7,631 nt of DNA. Origin: JBBDWZ01 sp050732575 (GTDB lineage: Bacteria; Gemmatimonadota; Gemmatimonadetes; Longimicrobiales; RSA9). Below, in pieces: positions 1 to 6,401 of this stretch. The stretch lies in contig JBOHRF010000248.1 of assembly GCA_050732575.1 (NCBI GenBank), positions 1 to 7,631 on the forward strand, read 5' to 3'. Numbering within the stretch: position 1 is the stretch's first letter; each line of letters starts with the position of its first letter. The notes beneath the pieces are model-generated. The model was not told the DNA's origin. It saw nothing but the letters and a program-made list of their open reading frames with translations, and made no database searches. The translations under genes were made by a program, and so were the position numbers.

Positions 1-1
1 C

Positions 2-235
2 GCCGCCGAGCAGGTGCTGCCTGCGGCGCTCGAACTGGCCGAAAAACTCGCCCGGCGCGCACCGCGCTCCATGGCGCACGCCCGGCGACTTCTGAATCAC
101 GCGCAGCAAATGGACACCCGTCGCGCACTTGCGCTCGAGGCTGCTGCGCTGCTCGACTGCATGCAGACGCGCGACTGGAAGGAAGGCATCCGCGCTTTCC
201 ACGAGAAACGCGACCCGGAGTTCACGGGTGAGTGA
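2..235 (+). CDS. Enoyl-CoA hydratase/isomerase (crotonase family), C-terminal part only
   Basis: This is the last 77 residues of a gene that begins left of the window; the frame is open to the edge. The tail matches the crotonase-family C-terminus. It has an Ala-rich helix, a helix with AHARRLLNHAQ, an acidic LALEAAALLDCMQTRDWKEG segment, and the ending AFHEKRDPEFTG, which corresponds to the family pattern 'D..EG..AF.EKR.P.F.G'. Family members hydrate 2-enoyl-CoA thioesters or carry out related reactions on acyl-CoA in the cytoplasm, usually in beta-oxidation or in branched-chain or aromatic acid breakdown. The catalytic oxyanion-hole and Glu residues lie outside the window, so the exact reaction cannot be named. 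Its stop overlaps the next start by 8 bp, which links it to the acyl-CoA synthetase. The GTG at 14 is internal and is not the real start. Confidence 0.85.
   Translation, partial: AAEQVLPAALELAEKLARRAPRSMAHARRLLNHAQQMDTRRALALEAAALLDCMQTRDWKEGIRAFHEKRDPEFTGE
217..220 (+). promoter_or_regulatory. Ribosome binding site for the acyl-CoA synthetase
   Basis: GGAG lies 7 nt upstream of the GTG at 228, inside the end of the crotonase gene. It decides the start. The reading frame is open back to an ATG at 129, but the residues encoded before 228 are Arg/Ser-rich shadow sequence, while the protein from 228 on matches the family. Confidence 0.6.
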
Positions 236-2336
236 TCCACTCGATGCCGTGTTCCGTCCGCAGGCCGTGGCCATCATCGGCGCATCACACGATCCCACCA
301 AGCGCGGTTACCAGGCCGTGCGTGCACTGCAGGAGTCCGGTTACGCGGGCCGCATCCTACCGGTCAATCCGCGCGGTGGCGAACTGCTCGGATTGCCGGT
401 AGCAACTTCCATTACCGCTCTCGAAGTTGTGCCCGACCTGGCGCTGGTCAGCACACCGGCCGCGACCGTGCCGCAAGTGTTGGAGGAGTGCGCGGCCAAG
501 GGCATTCGCGCCGCTATTGTGCTGGCGCTCGGCTTTGGTGAAACGGGCGAGGCCGGTGCCAAGCTCGAGGCGCAGGTGCGTGCGGTCGTGCAGCGCACGG
601 GCGTGCGCGTGGTCGGCCCCAACACATCAGGCATTCTGAATCTGCACATCGGACTCAACCTGATCGGTGCGCGCGGTGCGCGCGCGGGCAGCGTTGCGCT
701 GCTCGTGCAATCGGGTAACATGGCGTTGAACCTGCTCAACCAAACCACCAGTGGTACGCATGAAGGCATCTCGATCTGCGTGGGCGCCGGCAACCAGGTC
801 GATCTTACGGTTGCCGATTATTTGCGCTACCTGAACCAGGACCCGAACACGCGCGCGATTGCCATGTATGTGGAAGGCCTGGGCGATGGTCGCGCGTTCT
901 TCAATGCCGCGCGCGATTCAGCCCGCGCCAAACCCATGGTGTTGCTCAAGGGCGGTCGCTCGCTGCACGGCCAATCGGCCGCTCGCTCACACACGGGTGC
1001 GCTGGCAGGTGAATATTCCGTAGTGCGCGCAGCGCTGGCCCAGGCCGGTGTCATCGAAGTGCGGCGCACGGACGAGCTGTTCGCCGTGGCCGAGACGCTC
1101 GCGCAGCAGCCGCCGGTGCGCGGCGGCATTGCCATTCTGTCCGATGGTGGTGGTCATGCAACACTGACCGCCGATGTGTTGACCGAGCTCGGGGCGCCAC
1201 TGGCGCAGTTAACGGCAGAAACGGAAACGCAGCTGCGCACTTTGCTGGGCCCCAATGCAAGTGTGCGCAATCCCGTGGATCTGGCGGGTACACCCGATGC
1301 CGCACCGCGCGTGTTTGCCCAAACCCTCGATGTGTTGCTGGCTGATGCCGCAGTAGGCGGTGTTCTGATCGTGGGCCTGTTTGGCGGCTACGCCCTTCGC
1401 TTCTCCGCGTCCCTGGCACCCGAAGAGCGCGATACTGCACGGCATCTCTTTCAGCACGCACGCGAGTCACGCAAGACGCTGGTCGTCCATTCTCTATATG
1501 CCGCGCATCGGAGCGAGCCGCTCGACATCCTGCGCGGCGCGCGCGTGCCCGTGATCGAATCGCTGGAGGTGGCCTGCCGCGCCATGGCCGCGGCTGCGGA
1601 ATGGGGCCGCATCGCCCAGAAGCACCGGCCCGCACCGCGCCGACGGGCACTGCCGCATGCCACCGATCTGATGGCACGCATCCGCGCGGACGGACGAGCG
1701 ATCTTGCTGGAGACGGAAGCCCGCGACCTGGTGTCGCAATACGGTGTTGATTGCGCGCCCGCTCGCTTCTGCCAATCGGAATCCGATGTGCTGGAAGCGC
1801 GCCGCGATTTCCACGGACCGCTCGCGCTCAAGGTCGTGGCCCCGAGCATTGCCCACAAAAGTGATGTGGGCGGCGTACGACTCGATGTTGAAGATCCGGC
1901 GGATGCGGCTCGCGCTTTTGCCCAACTCATGTCACTCTCGGGCGATACTCGTGGTGTGCTGGTTTCGCCCATGCTGAAGCGCCCGCAAGTCGAAGTGCTG
2001 GTGGGCGCCCGGCGCGACCCGCAGTTTGGGGCCATCCTCACGGTGGGCAGTGGCGGCACGCTGGCCGAGCTGCAGCGCGATGTTGCCATTCGGCTGCTGC
2101 CCATCGATCGTGAGGATGCACTGGCCATGCTCGATGAGACTACGGTAGGCCGGCTGGTGCAGGGCGTGCGCGGTCAGCTGGCAGCGGATCGCGATGCACT
2201 GGTCGACCTCATCCTGGCCACCGGCGATGCACTGCTCGCCAATCCCGATTTGGCCGACCTGGAGCTGAATCCCGTGTTCGTGGATGAGCGCGGCGCGTTG
2301 GCCGTTGATGCGCGTGGGTTCTTGACGGAAGGATGA
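228..2336 (+). CDS. Acyl-CoA synthetase (NDP-forming), fused alpha-beta type (acetate--CoA ligase ADP-forming family)
   Basis: Predicted cytoplasmic enzyme of 702 residues that joins a carboxylic acid to CoA using NTP, giving NDP and phosphate through a phospho-His intermediate. Seen in order: an N-terminal CoA-binding Rossmann domain (about 5-130) with AIIGASHDPTKRGY and GPNTSG at 130-135; succinyl-CoA-ligase-like domains (about 145-290) containing SHTGALAG, with the likely phosphorylated His255; a linker flavodoxin-like part (about 300-450); and a C-terminal ATP-grasp domain (about 475-700) with IAHKSDVGGV (Lys544), the DPQFGAILTVGSGG loop and ELNP at 679-682. The length is usual for the fused form. 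The GTG start at 228 is chosen for its RBS and because conserved sequence starts there. It overlaps the crotonase by 8 bp and the GGT-like gene by 4 bp. The substrate cannot be read from sequence; acetate, propionate, branched-chain or aromatic acids such as ferulate are all used by relatives. Confidence 0.93.
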   Translation: MSDPLDAVFRPQAVAIIGASHDPTKRGYQAVRALQESGYAGRILPVNPRGGELLGLPVATSITALEVVPDLALVSTPAATVPQVLEECAAKGIRAAIVLALGFGETGEAGAKLEAQVRAVVQRTGVRVVGPNTSGILNLHIGLNLIGARGARAGSVALLVQSGNMALNLLNQTTSGTHEGISICVGAGNQVDLTVADYLRYLNQDPNTRAIAMYVEGLGDGRAFFNAARDSARAKPMVLLKGGRSLHGQSAARSHTGALAGEYSVVRAALAQAGVIEVRRTDELFAVAETLAQQPPVRGGIAILSDGGGHATLTADVLTELGAPLAQLTAETETQLRTLLGPNASVRNPVDLAGTPDAAPRVFAQTLDVLLADAAVGGVLIVGLFGGYALRFSASLAPEERDTARHLFQHARESRKTLVVHSLYAAHRSEPLDILRGARVPVIESLEVACRAMAAAAEWGRIAQKHRPAPRRRALPHATDLMARIRADGRAILLETEARDLVSQYGVDCAPARFCQSESDVLEARRDFHGPLALKVVAPSIAHKSDVGGVRLDVEDPADAARAFAQLMSLSGDTRGVLVSPMLKRPQVEVLVGARRDPQFGAILTVGSGGTLAELQRDVAIRLLPIDREDALAMLDETTVGRLVQGVRGQLAADRDALVDLILATGDALLANPDLADLELNPVFVDERGALAVDARGFLTEG
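2327..2332 (+). promoter_or_regulatory. Ribosome binding site for the GGT-like gene
   Basis: GGAAGG touches the ATG at 2333 directly, which is too close for good initiation. It sits 6 nt before an in-frame GTG at 2339. Translation may therefore really begin at 2339, giving a signal peptide two residues shorter. Confidence 0.5.
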
Positions 2337-3970
2337 CGGTGAGGCGGGTCCACTTCGCTTTCGCGTTCCTGCTGGTTACGGCACCGGCCGTAGCACAGGT
2401 CGTTAGCGCGCCCGATACTCTGCTCGCGCCGGTCGTGCGCTCCGCGCGCGGCATGGTGGTGAGCGGCTCACCCATTGCCAGTGCCGTGGGCGCGCGCATC
2501 CTCGAGCAGGGCGGCAATGCCGTCGATGCTGCGGTGGCCACTGCGTTTGCCCTTTCCGTGGTCGAGCCCACCATGTCGGGCATTGGCGGCCGCACGCAGC
2601 TGCTCATCCGCACACAACGCGGCGAGTACTTCGGCATTGATGGCGGCACGGCCGTGCCGTCGGCCTATCCTCAGGGCACCGTGCCTCCGAGCGACGACGC
2701 GTACGGATATCAAACCATCGGCGTGCCCGGCACGGTGCACGCGCTGGCCACGGCGCTGGCCCGGCACGGCACACTGCCCCTGGCGCGCGTGCTGGCACCC
2801 GCCGTCGAGCTGGCCCGCAACGGCTTCATCCTTTCACCCGCGGAGGCCGCGCGTATTGCCAATGACTCCGCAAAGCTCACTGGATTCGACGGCGCCCGGC
2901 GTTATTTCCTCAAGCCCAATGGCGCCACGTACCGTGCCGGTGAGCGCCTGATCCAGTCCGATCTGGCGCGCACGCTGGAAAGCATTGCGCGCGATGGTGC
3001 GCGCGCGTTCTACACGGGTGCACCCGCACGGCAGATGGTCGATCACCTGCGCGCCCACGGCAACTGGTTGCAACTATCCGATCTGCAAAATTACGCCGCC
3101 GATGAATCCATCATCGTGCGCGGCAGCTATCGCGGCTATGACCTGATTGGCACGTATCTGCCCGCATCGGGTGTCACGACCATCGAGACGCTGCACATCC
3201 TCGAGAACTTCGATCTGGCAGGGATTGCCGGTACCACACGATGGGCCGCGCTGTTGCATCAGGCGTTGCTGCTGGCATTCGACGATCGCATTGCCGACCT
3301 GGGCTCGCCTGAGCAGAAGGCCGCCACCTTGGTCTCCAAAGCGCACGCCCGCACGCGCGCGAATCGCATCCGCATCCCCGCCGAAAGTCAGCCAGGAAAT
3401 CACGCGCCCGCAATGGAAGGCGCCAACACCACTCACCTCTCCGTTGCCGACGCACACGGTGGTGTCGCGGCGCTCACCCAGTCTCTCGGACCCAACATGG
3501 GCTCGCGCGTGGCCGCACCCGGGCTCGGCTTCCTCTACGCCGCGACCATGGGTTACCTGGGCGATGTGAAACCGGGCGACCGACCGTTTTCATCGCAATC
3601 ACCGCTCATCGTGACGCAGAATGGTGAATTGCGCTTTGCCTTGGGCGGTGCCGGCGCACGCCGCATCATTCCCGCGATTGTTGCTGTGTTGAGCCGAACC
3701 ATCGATGAGAAGCTGCCCTTCCCTCAGGCCATGGCCGCGCCTCGCCTGCATGCGCTGCCCGAGCGCATGGACATGGAGAACCGCAGCGCCGCACGGTGGA
3801 CCGAAGCGCAGGCCGCCGAGCTGCGCTCCTTCGGCTTTACCGTGCGCTTACGCGACGATGCGCCTTACTTTGCTCGTATTCATGCGATCCATTTCGACCC
3901 GGCCACGCGTCAGTTCGTGGGTGTGGCCGATCCGCGCTGGGAGGGTGCGGCCGCAGCTCCGCGCCGGTAA
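2333..3970 (+). CDS. Secreted gamma-glutamyltransferase-family Ntn-hydrolase, divergent substrate pocket
   Basis: Predicted exported 545-residue proenzyme. An N-terminal Sec signal peptide (basic RR, hydrophobic FAFAFLLVTAPAVA) is probably cleaved after AVA near residue 21. The fold is clear from GMVVSGSPIAS, EQGGNAVDAAVATAFALSVVEP, GVPGTVHAL, SYRGYDLIG and HILENFDL. Self-cleavage should occur before Thr366 in ANTTHLSV, giving a large chain and a 180-residue small chain of usual size. Oxyanion-side serines are kept in PFSSQSP (Ser420, Ser421). From my recollection of the E. coli GGT sequence, a gap-free local comparison puts Gly105 at Arg114, Gly386 at Asn411, Thr405 at Gln430 and Tyr408 at Asp433, so the residues that hold the glutamyl group are absent. 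I therefore call the family, not glutathione hydrolase activity. It overlaps the synthetase gene by ATGA; GTG at 2339 is an alternative start. It could act as an amidase or acylase on another amide. Confidence 0.9.
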   Translation: MTVRRVHFAFAFLLVTAPAVAQVVSAPDTLLAPVVRSARGMVVSGSPIASAVGARILEQGGNAVDAAVATAFALSVVEPTMSGIGGRTQLLIRTQRGEYFGIDGGTAVPSAYPQGTVPPSDDAYGYQTIGVPGTVHALATALARHGTLPLARVLAPAVELARNGFILSPAEAARIANDSAKLTGFDGARRYFLKPNGATYRAGERLIQSDLARTLESIARDGARAFYTGAPARQMVDHLRAHGNWLQLSDLQNYAADESIIVRGSYRGYDLIGTYLPASGVTTIETLHILENFDLAGIAGTTRWAALLHQALLLAFDDRIADLGSPEQKAATLVSKAHARTRANRIRIPAESQPGNHAPAMEGANTTHLSVADAHGGVAALTQSLGPNMGSRVAAPGLGFLYAATMGYLGDVKPGDRPFSSQSPLIVTQNGELRFALGGAGARRIIPAIVAVLSRTIDEKLPFPQAMAAPRLHALPERMDMENRSAARWTEAQAAELRSFGFTVRLRDDAPYFARIHAIHFDPATRQFVGVADPRWEGAAAAPRR

Positions 3971-4019
3971 GGGCGAGGGCGAGGCCAAGGACGGGCTGTC
4001 TATGCCATTTCGCGGGCCA

Positions 4020-4035
4020 AGTTGGATCTCCAACT
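4020..4035. promoter_or_regulatory. Inverted repeat, putative operator copy 1
   Basis: AGTTGGA and TCCAACT form 7-bp arms around a 2-base centre. The same core recurs in the larger palindrome 81 bp downstream (centre to centre). It lies in the 208-bp gap between the GGT-like gene and the amidohydrolase. A dimeric DNA-binding protein is the natural reading. The regulator itself is not encoded in this window, and no convincing -35/-10 pair was found nearby. Confidence 0.55.
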
Positions 4036-4096
4036 CGCGGCGATGCGCGTCAAGAAAAAGCGTTGGGCCACAACATCCCTGTTTTTCCGGTTGTCC

Positions 4097-4120
4097 GCGC
4101 AGTTGGATATCCAACTGCGC
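4097..4120. promoter_or_regulatory. Perfect 24-bp palindrome, putative operator copy 2
   Basis: The arm GCGCAGTTGGAT is followed at once by its exact reverse complement. The inner 16 bases, AGTTGGATATCCAACT, differ from copy 1 only at one base of the centre. It ends 58 bp before the chosen start of the amidohydrolase. There is no T-run after it and no loop, so an operator is likelier than a terminator. Confidence 0.65.
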
Positions 4121-4167
4121 CCCGAAACAGCACGTGCCCGGCGGGGACAGGGTCATGCTGAAACCAC

Positions 4168-4171
4168 GGAG
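4168..4171 (+). promoter_or_regulatory. Ribosome binding site for the amidohydrolase
   Basis: GGAG is spaced 7 nt from the ATG at 4179. This favours 4179 over the in-frame ATG at 4155, which has a looser purine run (GGGGACAGGG) before it, and over 4185. Confidence 0.5.
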
Positions 4172-4178
4172 TTCAACC

Positions 4179-5864
4179 ATGTCGATGTCTTGCCGTTTAC
4201 CACGGCAACCGGCTTCTCTCCCTATCTCTTCACCGGTCCAGCGCTCGCTTTCGAGGTTGGCCGCGAGTTCGCCGCAGAGGGTCCGCGCTCGCGCCCTCGC
4301 CGCGCTCGTTGCCCTCGCCATCGCCCTTCCGGTGAGCGCTCAGAACCCGGCCGACGTTCTGCTTCTGAACGGCCAGGTGCTGGAGGGCGCGGGCAATCCC
4401 TGGGTGCAAAGAGACATCGCCATCACGGGCGATCGCATTTCCTTCCTGGGCAACGCGCGCGCCAGTCGCATCACCGCGCGCGACACGTTGAACGTGCGCG
4501 GACTGCTGGTAACACCGGGATTCTGGGACGTGCACTCCCATGCCGACCTCACGTCCGCGCACGGCAGATACGCATTGCCCCTGCTCTATCAAGGCGTCAC
4601 TACGCTGGTCATGGGTGTTGATGGTGATGGCACGAGTGAAGTGCGCGCCATGTTCGACCGTTATCGCCAGAATGGAATTGCGGTGAACGCGGTTCGCTAT
4701 GTGGGTCACGGCGAGGCGCGGGGCACGGTGATGGGTGTGGCGGATCGCGCGCCCACGGCCGCCGAGCTCACTGCCATGAAGGCCTACATCCGGAAAGGCA
4801 TGGAGGAAGGCGCGGTTGGTTTGTCGTCGGGCCTGTTCTATTCCCCCGGCTATTTCGCCAGGACCGAAGAAGTCATCGAGCTGGCCAAAGTTGCGGCCGA
4901 ATACGGCGGCAGCTACGACACGCATGACCGCGATCTGGGTGTCGCCTATCAGGGCATCGGCTATCTCAATTCGATCAGGGAAGGCATCCGCATCGGCGAG
5001 GAGGGTGGCACCCCGGTCATCTTCTCCCATTTCAATGCGCAGGGCGTGCAGTGGTATGGCCGCGCGGGAGAGGGCGCAAGACTCATCGATGAAGCGCGTG
5101 CGCGTGGTGTGAACGTTGTGGCCGGGCAGCATACCTACACGGCTACCAACAGCAGCCTGTCCGCGTATGCGTTGCCGCGCTGGGCCGTGGTGGGCGGCCG
5201 CGAGGAAACCAACAAGCGTCTACGCGATCCGGCCATTCGAACGCAATTGACGCGCGTGGTCATGGAGATGCTGGAGCCGCGCGGTGGCCCCAGCAAAATC
5301 CTGTTCTCCGATCGCAGACCCGACCTCAATGGCAAGACCCTGGCTGCTGTTGCTACCGGCTGGAACGTTTCCGTGCCTGAAGCGGTGATGAGGATTGTGA
5401 GTGAAGGTGGCGCCAGTGTCATGAATCTGGATCTCTACGACGATGTCAACACGCGGCTGCTGGCGCAGAAGGACTGGATGATGACGTGCACGGACGGGTA
5501 CACGCCGGCCGACACGACCAGCATCTCGCATCCAAGGTCGTACGGCTCGTTCACCAAGAAGCTGCTCATGGCGCGCGCTGATGGGCTCATCTCGCTGCCT
5601 TTCGCGGTACGCGGCATGACCTCATTGCCCGCAAGTTTCTACGGATTCGGCCAGCGGGGATCGATTGCGGAGGGCTACTTTGCGGATCTCGCGGTTTTCG
5701 ATCTGCCCAGGGTGCGCGACCTGGCTACCTACGAGCGGCCGCACCAGTTCTCGCAGGGCACCGTGCACGTGATCGTGAATGGCAAACTGGCGTTTCGTGA
5801 TGGGCGACCCACGCAGGTGCTCGCGGGCCGGCCGCTACCGAGGGAACGCGGACATGCCCGGTGA
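4179..5864 (+). CDS. Secreted amidohydrolase, N-acyl-D-amino-acid deacylase (D-aminoacylase) type
   Basis: Predicted exported metal-dependent hydrolase of 561 residues, hydrolysing an amide or ring bond of an acylated amino acid or similar compound. A hydrophobic segment ALAALVALAIALPVSA ends near residue 54, with likely cleavage before Gln55. The composite beta-sandwich begins at DVLLLNGQVLEGAGNPW. The barrel then shows TPGFWDVHSHADL (His119, His121), GVTTLVMGVDGDG, EGAVGLSSGLFYSPG, YDTHDRD (His249), IFSHFNAQG (His284), TDG (Asp439) and SHPRSYGSF. It closes with GSIAEGYFADLAVFD, typical for the family. The Cys metal ligand of Alcaligenes D-aminoacylase (in its GNCG motif) appears here as Asp148. 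The frame is open upstream to 3705 inside the GGT-like gene, but that part is shadow. The signal peptide has an unusually long n-region; a TTG at 4257 would give a standard-length one but has poor RBS spacing. Two putative operators lie upstream. The precise substrate is unknown. Confidence 0.9.
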   Translation: MSMSCRLPRQPASLPISSPVQRSLSRLAASSPQRVRARALAALVALAIALPVSAQNPADVLLLNGQVLEGAGNPWVQRDIAITGDRISFLGNARASRITARDTLNVRGLLVTPGFWDVHSHADLTSAHGRYALPLLYQGVTTLVMGVDGDGTSEVRAMFDRYRQNGIAVNAVRYVGHGEARGTVMGVADRAPTAAELTAMKAYIRKGMEEGAVGLSSGLFYSPGYFARTEEVIELAKVAAEYGGSYDTHDRDLGVAYQGIGYLNSIREGIRIGEEGGTPVIFSHFNAQGVQWYGRAGEGARLIDEARARGVNVVAGQHTYTATNSSLSAYALPRWAVVGGREETNKRLRDPAIRTQLTRVVMEMLEPRGGPSKILFSDRRPDLNGKTLAAVATGWNVSVPEAVMRIVSEGGASVMNLDLYDDVNTRLLAQKDWMMTCTDGYTPADTTSISHPRSYGSFTKKLLMARADGLISLPFAVRGMTSLPASFYGFGQRGSIAEGYFADLAVFDLPRVRDLATYERPHQFSQGTVHVIVNGKLAFRDGRPTQVLAGRPLPRERGHAR

Positions 5865-5979
5865 AAATGTCAAAGCCAGGGGCCGAGGATTAAGGGCTGA
5901 TGCGTAAACAAACCGCCGCCACCTGCCGGCTGACTGGATCGTTGTGGATCGCCAGACGCGGCCAATGGTCCTTCGACCC

Positions 5980-5992
5980 CGGGATTATCCCG
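5980..5992. repeat. Short palindrome CGGGAT-T-ATCCCG
   Basis: Two 6-bp arms around one base, 115 bp after the amidohydrolase stop. No T-run follows on either side, so a terminator role is weak; it may be chance or a protein-binding site. Confidence 0.3.
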
Positions 5993-6097
5993 CGATCACA
6001 GTGGCGCGTTGCCCCGGAATTAACCTGCCGGTCCCGCATTTTCACTCACCGCACTTGGGCTGCGGAATTCAGAATCCTGAGGCGTTGAATCGGCTGT

Positions 6098-6156
6098 CAT
6101 GCCCGCGACATCCCAGGTTCCGATCATTCTGGGATTACCTTGCCGGCATGTCGGGC
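6098..6156. repeat. Nested inverted repeats able to form a long hairpin
   Basis: The inner arms TCCCAG (6111-6116) and CTGGGA (6129-6134) enclose a 12-nt loop. Outside them two alternative closing stems overlap. One is CATGCC (6098-6103) with GGCATG (6145-6150). The other is GCCCG-cg-ACAT (6101-6111) with ATGTCGGGC (6148-6156). The structure could be a transcript-end element, a small RNA, or a remnant repeat. No T-tract is present. Confidence 0.35.
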
Positions 6157-6383
6157 CCGGATCTACACTGGAATAGATTCTTGCAGCACAATCGAGATGC
6201 GAGTTGACCCAGGATCGCAGCATAGAGCTGCGTTATACGGCGCGAGCAAATTAGCTGCGTTGCATTTTTCCGGGAGCCAAGCGGCAAGCACGGTCAGGAC
6301 GCTGCCACCGGGCATCACCGGCTCGCTGCTGCTCACTCCCGTATAGAATGACCTGCAGGAACTGTAGACGCTGTCGCCGAAAG

Positions 6384-6398
6384 ACGGACGTTGTCCGT
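6384..6398 (-). terminator. Possible terminator of the reverse-strand gene pair
   Basis: ACGGAC and GTCCGT pair around a 3-nt loop, starting 3 nt after the reverse-strand stop codon at 6402-6404. On the reverse strand it is followed by CTTTC, a weak U-run. The position is right for an intrinsic terminator but the tail is poor. The same hairpin could also stop forward transcripts. Confidence 0.4.
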
Positions 6399-6401
6399 GC
6401 C

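Larger units (their letters stand above)
5865..6401. other. Gene-free convergent intergenic region with several inverted repeats
   Basis: This stretch separates the ends of the forward and reverse genes. Short frames exist on both strands, but they lack convincing ribosome sites, overlap each other, and translate to sequence I do not recognise. No tRNA is apparent. The contents are a small palindrome at 5980-5992, a near-repeat of CCCCGGRATTA at 5977 and 6012, a nested inverted repeat at 6098-6156, and a hairpin at 6384-6398. GCGC runs are visibly rarer here than in the forward genes. Confidence 0.6.

Noticed and set aside
1051..2128. Long reverse-strand frames (208 and 225 residues)
   Set aside because: Both are antisense to the acyl-CoA synthetase, whose conserved motifs run through this region. 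They are Arg/Ser/Ala-rich and have no family features.
4097..4120. 24-bp palindrome as a terminator for the GGT-like transcript
   Set aside because: It has no loop and no T-run, and a second copy of its core lies nearby; an operator explains it better.
3705..4178. N-terminal extension of the amidohydrolase frame
   Set aside because: The frame happens to stay open through the end of the GGT-like gene. The translated part is Pro/Ser/Arg-rich shadow, and the signal peptide only comes after 4179.
4022..4621. 199-residue forward frame starting within operator copy 1
   Set aside because: It overlaps the amidohydrolase in another frame, is very Arg-rich and lacks an RBS.
4230..5132. 300-residue reverse-strand open frame
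   Set aside because: It lies wholly antisense to the well-supported amidohydrolase. Its sequence is His/Arg/Ala-rich with no recognisable motif, as expected for an antisense shadow in GC-rich DNA.
5867..5893. Tiny frame MSKPGAED just after the amidohydrolase
   Set aside because: Eight codons, no ribosome site; nothing supports it as a gene.
5900..6346. Several overlapping 60-90-residue frames in the convergent gap
   Set aside because: They lie in different frames and strands, have no clear ribosome site or recognisable sequence, and overlap the inverted repeats. They are best treated as chance.
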